Shown here: positions 1 to 6,794 of the stretch, one piece after another
Layout: every line of letters begins with the position of its first letter
How positions within the stretch are numbered: position 1 is the stretch's first letter
NCBI GenBank assembly: GCA_049700435.1
Contig: JBNAVK010000033.1
Coordinates: forward strand, 1-17,051
Reading direction: 5' to 3'
Length of the DNA stretch: 17,051 bases
Source of the DNA: JAVZLH01 sp049700435
GTDB taxonomy: Archaea > Thermoproteota > Bathyarchaeia > Bathyarchaeales > Bathycorpusculaceae
The notes under the pieces: generated by a model
Database searches by the model: none
The model's input: only the letters and a program-made list of their open reading frames with translations
What the model was told of the DNA's origin: nothing
Translations under genes and position numbers: made by a program

Positions 1-54
1 CCGCGTCTCCGGCTCGAAAGGCCGGAATACTTGACCGGGCTATACTACCGGAGC
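1..54 (-). tRNA. tRNA-Glu(UUC), 5' part, cut by window edge
   Basis: Read on the minus strand, the sequence starts at 54 with a GCTCCGG acceptor strand, followed by TA at positions 8-9 and a D arm. The anticodon stem CCGGC/GCCGG encloses the loop CTTTCGA. The central triplet TTC (plus-strand bases 16-18) is a glutamate anticodon. The variable loop and first T-stem bases follow before the window ends, so the T arm, 3' acceptor strand and any CCA are not visible. No intron is present in the visible anticodon loop. Confidence 0.88.
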
Positions 55-105
55 GCGTTTTGCTGAAGGAGCATCATGGAAGATGATTTTTCGTTCGAAT
101 AAACC

Positions 106-1281
106 TTATCCTTTTAGGGCTGTGTTTAGGCATTTTTCTAGTGGTGCAAGTATGGTTTCTGCTTTGTTTAGTGTTGGAGCGTAGTGGGCTGTTTTGGCGG
201 AGTTTGTCATTATTGTTTTTATTCCAAGGTTTTCTGTCCATGTTACGACTGCGCATGTGTCTGTTATCACATGGCATCCGCTCTTTTCAAGTTTTTCCAC
301 ATATTTCTTTGCTTTTTCTTTGACAAAACGGGAGGTGCAAACCCAAAGTTCCAGCTCCTTCTTCACTTTTCTGCCGCCTATCATGTTTGTAATCTTTTTG
401 ACTTCTTTGAGGGAGCAGTGGGGACACCCTATAAAGACTAGGTCGGGTTTTGCTTTAGGAGATGTTGTCAAACTTTCCACCGTGTTTTTTATGTCTGCGG
501 CTTCTACGGTTATTTTTTCAAGTTTATGCGCATCTGTTATTTTTTCGCCAAAGTGGAACATGTTCACCATACCAGCAGAAGCCAAAGCAGCTCCAAGTTG
601 TTTCAAATTTTCTTGAGAAGCGTTTTCTAATCCCAATATTGCTGGGATTTTTTGTCCTAGGGCTTTACCCAAAAAAATTCCTAAAGCTCCAAATTCTATT
701 TCGCTTTTAAGCTGTGTTTCAAGTTTCACCAAAACTGTTGGGCGGCGGTTTTCTGGCTTGTGCACGCCGTAGTTCGGCGTTTTCCCAATTATTGCTGCGG
801 CAAGCGCGCTTGGTCCTCCCTCGCGGTTTGTCCACGCCCCAAGAACAGAGTTAGCGTAGACTACAGCAGAAGATTCAGCCCATGCCAAATGCGAACCCTG
901 TCTGGGTTTCTTCAAATAGTAAGGGGTGCATGTAAAGGACTGTTGGAAACCCATTTTCTCAAAGTTTTTAAGAACCTTTAACTGTTTCAGCCACAAGTCT
1001 TCACCTAATCTTGCACGTAAATATTCCATGTCGAAGCTCTGCGGGTTTAGAGTTGCTTTAACTTTCGCTTTCCCACCAGAATCTGCTAAGGCTTCTAAAA
1101 ACTCAACTGGTGCATCACCGAGGGTTTTGTAGGAAACCCCTGAAACGTGGGCGGAGTTTATGGGGATTAGCTTTGTTGCATTAAAAAGTTCGCCTAGCTT
1201 AACGAGGATTTTCATGCATATTTGGCTTGCCCAGCCATGTTCTCCGTCAAGAATGCGTTCCTCTTCCTTTGTCAAATACAC
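106..1281 (-). CDS. AcnX-type dehydratase large subunit (probable phosphomevalonate dehydratase)
   Basis: This 391-residue protein matches the aconitase X catalytic (large) subunit. In archaea this subunit pairs with a DUF126 small subunit to dehydrate (R)-5-phosphomevalonate to trans-anhydromevalonate 5-phosphate in the modified mevalonate pathway to isoprenoid lipids. Family landmarks are INSAHVSGVSYKTLGD (41-56), a Cys in FTCTPY (C118), SSAVVYANSVLGAW (137-150), GCPHCS (285-290) and DTC (341-343); the conserved cysteines are the likely Fe-S cluster ligands. The start is GTG at 1281, with an AGGAG overlapping the stop of the upstream small-subunit gene; its spacing of about 12 bases is long. 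The small subunit lies 15 bases upstream, so the two are clearly one transcript. Bacterial AcnX enzymes act instead on cis-3-hydroxyproline, so the substrate is inferred from the archaeal setting; the family call is firm. Confidence 0.9.
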   Translation of the reverse strand: MYLTKEEERILDGEHGWASQICMKILVKLGELFNATKLIPINSAHVSGVSYKTLGDAPVEFLEALADSGGKAKVKATLNPQSFDMEYLRARLGEDLWLKQLKVLKNFEKMGFQQSFTCTPYYLKKPRQGSHLAWAESSAVVYANSVLGAWTNREGGPSALAAAIIGKTPNYGVHKPENRRPTVLVKLETQLKSEIEFGALGIFLGKALGQKIPAILGLENASQENLKQLGAALASAGMVNMFHFGEKITDAHKLEKITVEAADIKNTVESLTTSPKAKPDLVFIGCPHCSLKEVKKITNMIGGRKVKKELELWVCTSRFVKEKAKKYVEKLEKSGCHVITDTCAVVTWTENLGIKTIMTNSAKTAHYAPTLNKAETILAPLEKCLNTALKG

Positions 1282-1296
1282 TTCGGTTCGGCTCTC

Positions 1297-1713
1297 CTAT
1301 TTTCTTTTCAGAACTTTTACAGAACCCTCATAGGCGTTAACCTCAAGCAAATCGCCAGTCTTAATTTGTTTGATGTCTATTTGGTCAACCATTGGAATGC
1401 TGGCTATTATCGCGCCTACAACAACAACGGGGTCAGCAGTTTGGTTGACTATTGCTTTCGGCGCCAAGTTCCTTTTGGCTAAAGCGTATAGAACGTAGCT
1501 GCCGACTGTTGAGCCATGCCCGTGGGGAAAGCATAAAACCTTGTCTTTGACGCATTCGCCGCATAGGTCGTGGCTTCTCGCGATTATTTTGCCGTCAGCA
1601 GGGTCGACTCCGCCTAAGAAGCTAATGGGTTTAGCGGATACGAGAGCCTCTGCAACGCATTTTCCTTCAACGATTCCCCGCCCAACTAATTTTATTTCGT
1701 GCATTTTAGACAC
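1297..1713 (-). CDS. AcnX-type dehydratase small subunit (DUF126)
   Basis: This 138-residue protein is the swivelling small subunit of AcnX (DUF126), which closes over the active site of the large subunit encoded just downstream. The signature GHGSTVGSYVLYAL (65-78) is the conserved serine/glycine loop of the family, and the segment from about 85 to 110 with PVVVVGAIIASIPMVDQ is also typical. Translation probably starts at GTG 1713, one base after the HD gene's TGA; ATG 1704 is an alternative. No strong SD is seen, so translational coupling to the HD gene is likely. The fixed order small-then-large subunit agrees with function as a heterodimer. Substrate is inferred to be 5-phosphomevalonate. 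Confidence 0.9.
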   Translation of the reverse strand: MSKMHEIKLVGRGIVEGKCVAEALVSAKPISFLGGVDPADGKIIARSHDLCGECVKDKVLCFPHGHGSTVGSYVLYALAKRNLAPKAIVNQTADPVVVVGAIIASIPMVDQIDIKQIKTGDLLEVNAYEGSVKVLKRK

Positions 1714-1714
1714 T

Positions 1715-2995
1715 TCAGTAGGATACTTTCGCTGTTGAAGGGATTCTCCCTAAAACTTTTGACGCTGCATCGCCGACCTTCGCACGGTTTTCCTCATAGG
1801 TGTAAACACGTAATATGTTGATGAAGCCTTTGAGGGTTTCAAAGATTTTGGAGAATTCGCTTAGTTTTTGCGGAACTTTTCTGCCATCTGCCAGCTTTTG
1901 AAAAACTGGAATTTCCATCGATTCCATTAGAACGGAGTGGTGGTATGGCACTGATGGAACTGTCGGAACATCTATTATTATTGCTTCTGTATTCATCTTT
2001 GCTTCTTTGGCTATTTCTTTTTGCAATTGTTCTCTGTGAACGTCTCGGCTGAAGATGTTTGAAATCATGGCGTCCTTTTCGTAAAAGGTTTTTTCGTAAG
2101 CGCACTTCAGCATCTTTCGTCTTTCAAGATTTTCTATTATTCTGCTTGATTTCTTGCAGCTTTTTAAAGCTGTCCAAATGGTGTAGTCGTCCATAGCCAA
2201 GTACTCCTCTGGAGTTTTAAAATCTGTCAGTCCAAGTTCTTCATTTGCTTCTTCCATAGCCATTGCAAGCATTATTTGCGCTGCTCTTCCCACACGGTGG
2301 AAGTATATGCTTTTGAAGGATTCTATGCGGGCTATTATGAAAGATTCTAGGGCTGATAAGGCGCCTAAATCCACGGCAAGGTTTTCGCCCAAAACATCTA
2401 GTGCGTGAATTATTCGAAAAATGTCGATGAAGCCATATTCTGCGCCTGTGTGGTGCGTATCCCGCACAATAAAGTCTTGCTTGTCCACGTCAACAGCGCT
2501 GCTTATTATCTGGTCTAAAAACGCCTTTTTGGGTTTGTGAAGCTTTCCAACAGCCAGTTTGCTAACCTCTTTCGGCTCGAAGCCAATCTTGTTCAGTATG
2601 TCTGCTAACTCGCTTTTTTCAATAACCCACGAAGTAATGTCCTCATGTGTCTTTCCAAGCTCCTTAATCAGCAAATGCTCAAAAACATGCGAAAAGGGAC
2701 CGTGCCCAACATCATGGAGCAAAGCCGCAACCTTAACCATTTCCGCTTCTCCTCCGCTTATGCACCGCGAAATGTTAGGGTTCTCCACAACTTTACCAGC
2801 CAAATACATAACGCCAACAGAATGTTCAAACCGCGTGTGGTTTGCCCCCGGATAGACATACTCGGAGCCCGCAAGCTGTCTTAGTCTTCGCAATCTCTGA
2901 ACAGGATAGGAGTCTATGACCTCTTTTTCCTTCTCAGTTATGTAAACGTAACCGTGAACTGGGTCCTTTATTTCACCCCAATAGCTCGTTGGCAT
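1715..2995 (-). CDS. SAMHD1-like HD-domain phosphohydrolase
   Basis: This HD-superfamily metal-dependent phosphohydrolase closely resembles SAMHD1-type dNTP triphosphohydrolases. Counting from ATG 2995 (426 residues), RFEHSVGVMYLAG holds the first metal His (H58). LLHDVGHGPFSHVFEH carries the HD pair (94-95), and KTHEDITSW holds a His (117) matching a catalytic His of SAMHD1. VDVDKQDFIVRDTHHTG contains the last metal Asp (about 171), followed by Lys and the paired His also seen in SAMHD1. The likely reaction is dNTP to deoxynucleoside plus triphosphate, although several archaeal relatives are untested. The frame extends upstream to ATG 3016, but ATG 2995 has a GGAG nine bases before it. It is first in an operon with both AcnX subunits (one-base gap to the next gene) and diverges from thymidylate kinase, which suggests nucleotide-pool control. 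Confidence 0.88.
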   Translation of the reverse strand: MPTSYWGEIKDPVHGYVYITEKEKEVIDSYPVQRLRRLRQLAGSEYVYPGANHTRFEHSVGVMYLAGKVVENPNISRCISGGEAEMVKVAALLHDVGHGPFSHVFEHLLIKELGKTHEDITSWVIEKSELADILNKIGFEPKEVSKLAVGKLHKPKKAFLDQIISSAVDVDKQDFIVRDTHHTGAEYGFIDIFRIIHALDVLGENLAVDLGALSALESFIIARIESFKSIYFHRVGRAAQIMLAMAMEEANEELGLTDFKTPEEYLAMDDYTIWTALKSCKKSSRIIENLERRKMLKCAYEKTFYEKDAMISNIFSRDVHREQLQKEIAKEAKMNTEAIIIDVPTVPSVPYHHSVLMESMEIPVFQKLADGRKVPQKLSEFSKIFETLKGFINILRVYTYEENRAKVGDAASKVLGRIPSTAKVSY

Positions 2996-3082
2996 CGGCG
3001 TCTTCTCCACTTGCATTGGACAATTATTTTATGTGCACTACTATTATTACATTTATGCACTAAAAGCTCGCGGGTTGAAAGC
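2996..3082. promoter_or_regulatory. divergent promoter region between HD phosphohydrolase and thymidylate kinase
   Basis: About 87 AT-rich bases separate the two divergent starts. TATA-like AT stretches occur around 3028-3035 and 3048-3056 and could serve either strand. No operator palindrome was recognised. The shared region could co-regulate dTTP synthesis and dNTP breakdown; that is inference. Confidence 0.45.
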
Positions 3083-3682
3083 ATGAGTGGAAAGGGCTTT
3101 TTCATCTGCCTCGAAGGACTGGATGGCTGCGGAAAGACAACTCAAGCAAAAATGCTTGTAAAGAACCTTCGGAAAAAGTATAGTGCTGTTTATACTGCGG
3201 AGCCAAGCCGAAGCAAAATTGGCGCGTTCATCAAAAAATACTGCTTACATGGTAAGAAACGTGTTTCAGGCGTGGTTGAAGCTCTGCTTTTTGCTGCAGA
3301 CAGATTTGAACACGTTGAAAACGAGATTCGACCAGCCTTGAAAAGGGGAAAGATAGTTGTTTCAGACCGTTATGTCTATTCCTCTCTGGCTTATCAAGGA
3401 GCAACCGGGCTTAGTCTGGAATGGATTAAAAGGATAAATGAGCATGCAATACGTCCCGACCTCGCAATTTTCATCGATGTAGAGCCCAGAACCGTAGTTA
3501 AACGACTTAAACAAAAAAAATCTGTGATGGAAGATTTGGAAACACAGCGTAAAGTGCGGGAAGTTTACATGAAGTTTGTTGAGAATGGGGAACTCGTGAT
3601 GGTGGATGGAAACAAGTCAATAAAGGAAGTTGCGGATGAAATTTTAGAAACTGTTCTAGGATTTTTGGAGAAAAACCGCTAA
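3083..3682 (+). CDS. tmk: thymidylate kinase (dTMP kinase)
   Basis: This 199-residue protein phosphorylates dTMP to dTDP with ATP in the pathway to dTTP. The P-loop EGLDGCGKTT lies at 11-20. The DRY motif in VVSDRYVYSSLAYQGA (DRY at 95-97) binds the nucleotide monophosphate, and the LID-like stretch RLKQKKS is near 141-147. IFIDVEP (129-135) is the typical strand after the nucleotide-binding helices. Length is normal for the family. The frame is open back to 2954, inside the divergent HD gene, but homology begins at ATG 3083. It ends with a 4-base convergent overlap with the next gene on the minus strand. Confidence 0.93.
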   Translation: MSGKGFFICLEGLDGCGKTTQAKMLVKNLRKKYSAVYTAEPSRSKIGAFIKKYCLHGKKRVSGVVEALLFAADRFEHVENEIRPALKRGKIVVSDRYVYSSLAYQGATGLSLEWIKRINEHAIRPDLAIFIDVEPRTVVKRLKQKKSVMEDLETQRKVREVYMKFVENGELVMVDGNKSIKEVADEILETVLGFLEKNR

Positions 3683-4191
3683 GAAGATTCCAGCACCCTC
3701 AATACCTTCTTTGAAGACGCTTCATTAATTTTGTTTGTTAAAAAGGCTATGATTTCCTCTGGCGACACGTACCTTGGACCTTTTTCATGGAAAATCAAAA
3801 TTTCAACAGTGTTTTTATTGAATAAGAAGCGAAGGATGTAGTAATCAAATTTTAGAGGTTTCTTCTTCTCCTCCGCCGTTTCTTTGTAATAGCGGATTAC
3901 ACAGAAGAAATCCATTATCTGCAGTGGTTTTTTATGGATAGTTTCCAGCACTTTCGCGACTTCTTCATTGTCTAGGTAGTTGAAGCTGTTGGTTTCTGCT
4001 ATCCCGAACTCGAAAATTACTGTGCATTGAGGTATTGAAGGGGCAGCGACATCTTCCAAGTTAAAGGCGTTGGCGTTTAATTCATGAAAGAGCCTTATTA
4101 TCTGTTCTTGTAGCCGTTTGCTTGAGGTCAAAGTGGTGAAAACTGCTGTTTTGTGGACGTTTGCTGGAAAACCTTCGTAGAAACCAAGCAT
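3679..4191 (-). CDS. unrecognised 170-residue protein
   Basis: I do not recognise a named family. The protein is soluble with mixed alpha/beta character, no signal peptide and no membrane segment. Notable stretches are MLGFYEGFPANVHK at the N-terminus, IPQCTVIFEFGIAE (53-66), PLQIMDFFCVIRYY (89-102), and a lysine-rich loop before FDYYILRFLF. The C-terminal part includes HEKGPRYVSPEEIIAFLTNK. Its composition and even reading frame indicate a real gene. It starts four bases after the stop of the Sssca1-type gene, so the two are co-transcribed and probably coupled; an AAGGA lies almost against the ATG. Its end overlaps thymidylate kinase by four bases in convergent orientation. Confidence 0.75.
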   Translation of the reverse strand: MLGFYEGFPANVHKTAVFTTLTSSKRLQEQIIRLFHELNANAFNLEDVAAPSIPQCTVIFEFGIAETNSFNYLDNEEVAKVLETIHKKPLQIMDFFCVIRYYKETAEEKKKPLKFDYYILRFLFNKNTVEILIFHEKGPRYVSPEEIIAFLTNKINEASSKKVLRVLESS

Positions 4192-4195
4192 TTCC

Positions 4196-4561
4196 TTAAA
4201 CTCTCTTCATTTTCCTTATTTTTTCTAGATTTTCAAGAAGACCAGAAAGGGTGGCTCCGAGTTTTTGCAGTTCCTCTACGTTTTCCGTGTTCTGCATCTT
4301 ATTTTGTATTTCTTGAATCTTTGTCAAAAGTGTTGTTTCAAGGGTGTCGAGGGCTAGGGCGCTTGTTATTTTTGCCGGTTCCTCTCCTTCCTTCACCACT
4401 ATGACTTTTTTCTCGCATTTTGCGCACCATAATGTTCCATCTTTTAGACGGAAAAGTGGAGAGGCACACGCCGGACACGCCATTTCTGTTAGTGTCGAGC
4501 CTTGCCTCAGTAGGTCAGCCATTCGCTTAATGTGATTTTCTTCTACCTTGTTTCGCGACAA
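4196..4561 (-). CDS. Sssca1/autoantigen p27-type zinc-ribbon protein (UPF0148-like)
   Basis: This 121-residue protein has the archaeal Sjogren's syndrome/scleroderma autoantigen 1 layout. A short helix with MADLLRQGSTLTE is followed by CPAC-X11-12-WCAKC, which forms a single zinc ribbon at about 29-50 within ACPACASPLFRLKDGTLWCAKC. A charged helical tail predicted to form a coiled coil follows (about 85-121). Molecular function in archaea is unknown. The start is TTG at 4561 with no SD; a TATA-like TTTATA (minus strand, 4585-4591) lies about 27 bases upstream, which would suit a leaderless message. ATG 4522 (MADLL) is an alternative start. The unrecognised gene follows after four bases. Confidence 0.85.
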   Translation of the reverse strand: MSRNKVEENHIKRMADLLRQGSTLTEMACPACASPLFRLKDGTLWCAKCEKKVIVVKEGEEPAKITSALALDTLETTLLTKIQEIQNKMQNTENVEELQKLGATLSGLLENLEKIRKMKRV

Positions 4562-4639
4562 GTTTAAAACCTCAAAGTAAATAGGTATAAAGCCTATATA
4601 ACAAGATTACCACGATTTAACAATAAAGGGGTGGCGGAC
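4562..4639. promoter_or_regulatory. divergent promoter region with back-to-back TATA elements
   Basis: CTATATAA at 4594-4601 reads rightward toward UPF0147, about 40 bases before ATG 4640, leaving a short leader that contains GGGGTG (4628-4633). A leftward TTTATA at 4585-4591 sits about 27 bases from the TTG start of the Sssca1-type gene. The two boxes nearly touch, so transcription in the two directions may compete. Confidence 0.5.
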
Positions 4640-4918
4640 ATGGTTAGGAAAAAGAAACTGCAAGAATATGAGGAACGGATAAAACAAGCATTAGCCGTGT
4701 TGGGGGCGGTTTCCGAGGACACCACAACCCCTAGAAACATTAGGCGCGCCGCAAAAGATTCAATGGATGCGCTGCAAACAACAGATTACACGCCAGCCGT
4801 TAGGGCTTCAAACGCCATATCAATATTAGACGAGATTTTACAAGACCCGAACATGCCACCCTACACGCGAGTAAAACTTTGGAACGTGATGAGCTTACTA
4901 GAAGCCATAAAAGATTAG
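4640..4918 (+). CDS. UPF0147 family protein
   Basis: This small, acidic, all-helical protein of 92 residues matches UPF0147, a family found broadly in archaea with no assigned function. Diagnostic stretches are TTTPRNIRRAAKDSMDAL, TPAVRASNAISILDEI and the C-terminal DPNMPPYTRVKLWNVMSLLE. The frame extends three codons upstream to GTG 4631, but ATG 4640 is preferred because GGGGTG (4628-4633) is suitably spaced in front of it. It is transcribed divergently from the Sssca1-type gene and is followed by the cupin gene in the same direction after about 54 bases. Confidence 0.88.
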   Translation: MVRKKKLQEYEERIKQALAVLGAVSEDTTTPRNIRRAAKDSMDALQTTDYTPAVRASNAISILDEILQDPNMPPYTRVKLWNVMSLLEAIKD

Positions 4919-4972
4919 ATGTAAACGTAAAATGCGCTTAACTCAAAATTAAAGTTGAGGAGAGAGCCAAAT

Positions 4973-5317
4973 TTGAAAATCTTAAATTATAAGGACGTGA
5001 AAGCGGAAGAAGCCAAAGAAGAGGGGGCTTCAAAACTTAAAGTGCGATGGCTCATAACAAAAGAGTTAGGAGCGCCGAACTTTGCCATGAGACTTTTTGA
5101 AGTAGAGCCCGGAGGCTACAGTCCACTGCATGCGCATCCTTGGGAACATGAAGTCTTTATCCTAGAGGGGGAGGGTGTCGTAGTAAGCGAAGATGGAGAG
5201 AAAAAAGTAGGCGTGGGCGATGCTGTACTTGTCCTTCCAAATGAACGCCACCAGTTCAAAAACAATGGGAAAAAAGCTTTGAAGTTCCTATGTCTTGTGC
5301 CCCATGCTAGAAAGTGA
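4973..5317 (+). CDS. small single-domain cupin protein
   Basis: This 114-residue metal-binding cupin has motif 1 HAHPWEHEVFILEGEG with H53, H55 and E60 as likely metal ligands plus an additional H59. Motif 2 is GDAVLVLPNERHQFKN with H93 as the fourth ligand. Substrate or enzymatic role cannot be inferred; members range from isomerases to sensors. The start chosen is TTG 4973, eight bases after GAGGAGAG (4957-4964). The frame is open to TTG 4955, but that start would precede the SD. It lies between UPF0147 and the FAD dehydrogenase on the same strand. Confidence 0.88.
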   Translation: MKILNYKDVKAEEAKEEGASKLKVRWLITKELGAPNFAMRLFEVEPGGYSPLHAHPWEHEVFILEGEGVVVSEDGEKKVGVGDAVLVLPNERHQFKNNGKKALKFLCLVPHARK

Positions 5318-5330
5318 CGAGCTTAAAGGC

Positions 5331-5338
5331 TTTTTATA
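5331..5338 (+). promoter_or_regulatory. TATA-like box for FAD dehydrogenase and possibly the downstream module
   Basis: TTTTTATA lies about 26 bases before ATG 5361, so transcription probably starts near 5360. The message would be leaderless if ATG 5361 is used, or would have a roughly 45-base leader if TTG 5406 with its SD is used. Because the next gene follows the FAD gene after six bases, this promoter may also feed the zinc-ribbon/SPFH module. Confidence 0.5.
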
Positions 5339-5405
5339 CGCATCTGCTCGCTAAAAATATATGCTAGTTGTTACATGTAGTTTTGGGTTTCAGGAGAAGT
5401 TTCCT

Positions 5406-6788
5406 TTGAAATATGATGTAATAATCGTTGGCGCAGGTCCAGCCGGAATATTTTCAGCTCTTGAAATTACGGAGAAAACTAAACTCAGCGTCCTCATGCT
5501 GGACAGAGGACCAGATATTAACCAACGTAAATGTCCTGCAAGCAGAGGCTTTGAATGTGTTAACTGCGAGCCTTGCCTGCTACTGAGCGGTTGGGGTGGA
5601 GCGGGAGCGTTCAGTGATGGAAAACTCACGTTGTCTACGGAGGTTGGCGGCTGGCTTAACCAGTATGTTTCCCAAGAAGAGCTTGAGAAGCTTGTGAGGC
5701 ATGTTGACGAAATTTATCTAAAATTTGGAGCAACTGAACACTCTTATGGCGAAGACCTTGAAAAGATTGATGAAATCGAACGGAAGGCTTCTCTGGCTGG
5801 GTTAAAGCTTATCCGCCAAAAAATCCGCCACATGGGCACAGAAAGATGCGCTCAAACCCTCAAAAAAATGCGCCAAGAACTAAATGGCAAAGTTGATTTT
5901 AGACCAAAAACGGATATAAAAGGGCTTATAGTGAAAGGCGACGCTGTTGAAGGCGTTGAAACTGTAAACGGAGAGAAATTTTTTGGGAAATATGTTATTG
6001 TCGCGCCTGGCAGAAGCGGGGCTGAGTGGCTTCAGACAGAAGCGCAAGCTTTAGGTTTGAAGACTCTTAACAACCCCGTTGATGTGGGGATAAGGGTTGA
6101 GGTTTTGGCTTCAGTTATGGAAGAGTTGACGAATACACTTTATGAGCCTAAACTCATTTATTACTCGAAGTCCTTCGACGACCAAGTTCGCACTTTCTGT
6201 GTTGCGCCTTATGGCGAAGTAATAACTGAATCCTACAACGGAGTTTTAACAGTTAACGGTCAAAGCTACGCGGAGAGAAAAACGGAAAACACAAACTTCG
6301 CTATCCTCGTAAGCACTTCCTTCACAGAACCCTTCAAAGAACCCATAGCTTACGGAAAATACCTCGCTAGGCTCTCGAACCTATTAAGTGGAGGTGTAAT
6401 GATACAACGCTTAGGCGATTTACAGTCTGGGCGAAGGTCAACCCCAGAGCGAATAGCCCGAAGCGTAGTCAAGCCAACCCTAAAAAACGCAACTCCAGGC
6501 GACCTAAGCTTCGTTTTGCCTTATCGCTATTTAGCTGACATTAGAGAGATGCTTGAAGCACTTGATAAAATTGCGCCCGGGATAAATTCGAGAGACACGC
6601 TTCTTTACGGCATTGAAGTGAAATTTTACTCTTCAAGGCTTCAGTTAAGCAACAACCTTGAAACAAAAATACACAATTTGTTCACTATAGGCGACGGCGC
6701 CGGAGTAACCAGAGGGTTAATCCAAGCATCAGCTTCAGGGCTCGTTGTCGCGAGGGAAATAATAAGAAGGGAAAAACCTAAAGGGTAA
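5406..6788 (+). CDS. COG2509-type FAD-dependent dehydrogenase
   Basis: This flavoprotein of about 460 residues begins with a Rossmann FAD-binding motif, DVIIVGAGPAG (4-14). Next comes a four-cysteine segment (C43, C51, C54, C57; spacing C-X7-C-X2-C-X2-C) and then SGWGGAGAFSDGKLTL. This combination is typical of the uncharacterised FAD-dependent dehydrogenases of COG2509. Near the C-terminus, LFTIGDGAGVTRGLIQASASG is the second FAD-contacting motif. No substrate is known; the cysteine set could hold a metal or an Fe-S centre. Two starts are possible: ATG 5361, suited to a leaderless message from the TATA at 5331, and TTG 5406, nine bases after GGAG (5393-5396). TTG 5406 is preferred because conserved sequence begins there. 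The first zinc-ribbon gene follows six bases later. Confidence 0.85.
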   Translation: MKYDVIIVGAGPAGIFSALEITEKTKLSVLMLDRGPDINQRKCPASRGFECVNCEPCLLLSGWGGAGAFSDGKLTLSTEVGGWLNQYVSQEELEKLVRHVDEIYLKFGATEHSYGEDLEKIDEIERKASLAGLKLIRQKIRHMGTERCAQTLKKMRQELNGKVDFRPKTDIKGLIVKGDAVEGVETVNGEKFFGKYVIVAPGRSGAEWLQTEAQALGLKTLNNPVDVGIRVEVLASVMEELTNTLYEPKLIYYSKSFDDQVRTFCVAPYGEVITESYNGVLTVNGQSYAERKTENTNFAILVSTSFTEPFKEPIAYGKYLARLSNLLSGGVMIQRLGDLQSGRRSTPERIARSVVKPTLKNATPGDLSFVLPYRYLADIREMLEALDKIAPGINSRDTLLYGIEVKFYSSRLQLSNNLETKIHNLFTIGDGAGVTRGLIQASASGLVVAREIIRREKPKG

Positions 6789-6794
6789 GGGCTA

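Noticed and set aside
141..1482. Plus-strand frames of 60-140 codons across the AcnX region
   Set aside because: All are antisense to intact AcnX subunit genes and encode Phe/Ser-rich shadow peptides.
2954..3082. 43-codon N-terminal extension of thymidylate kinase
   Set aside because: It lies over the divergent HD gene start and has no family similarity; homology begins at ATG 3083.
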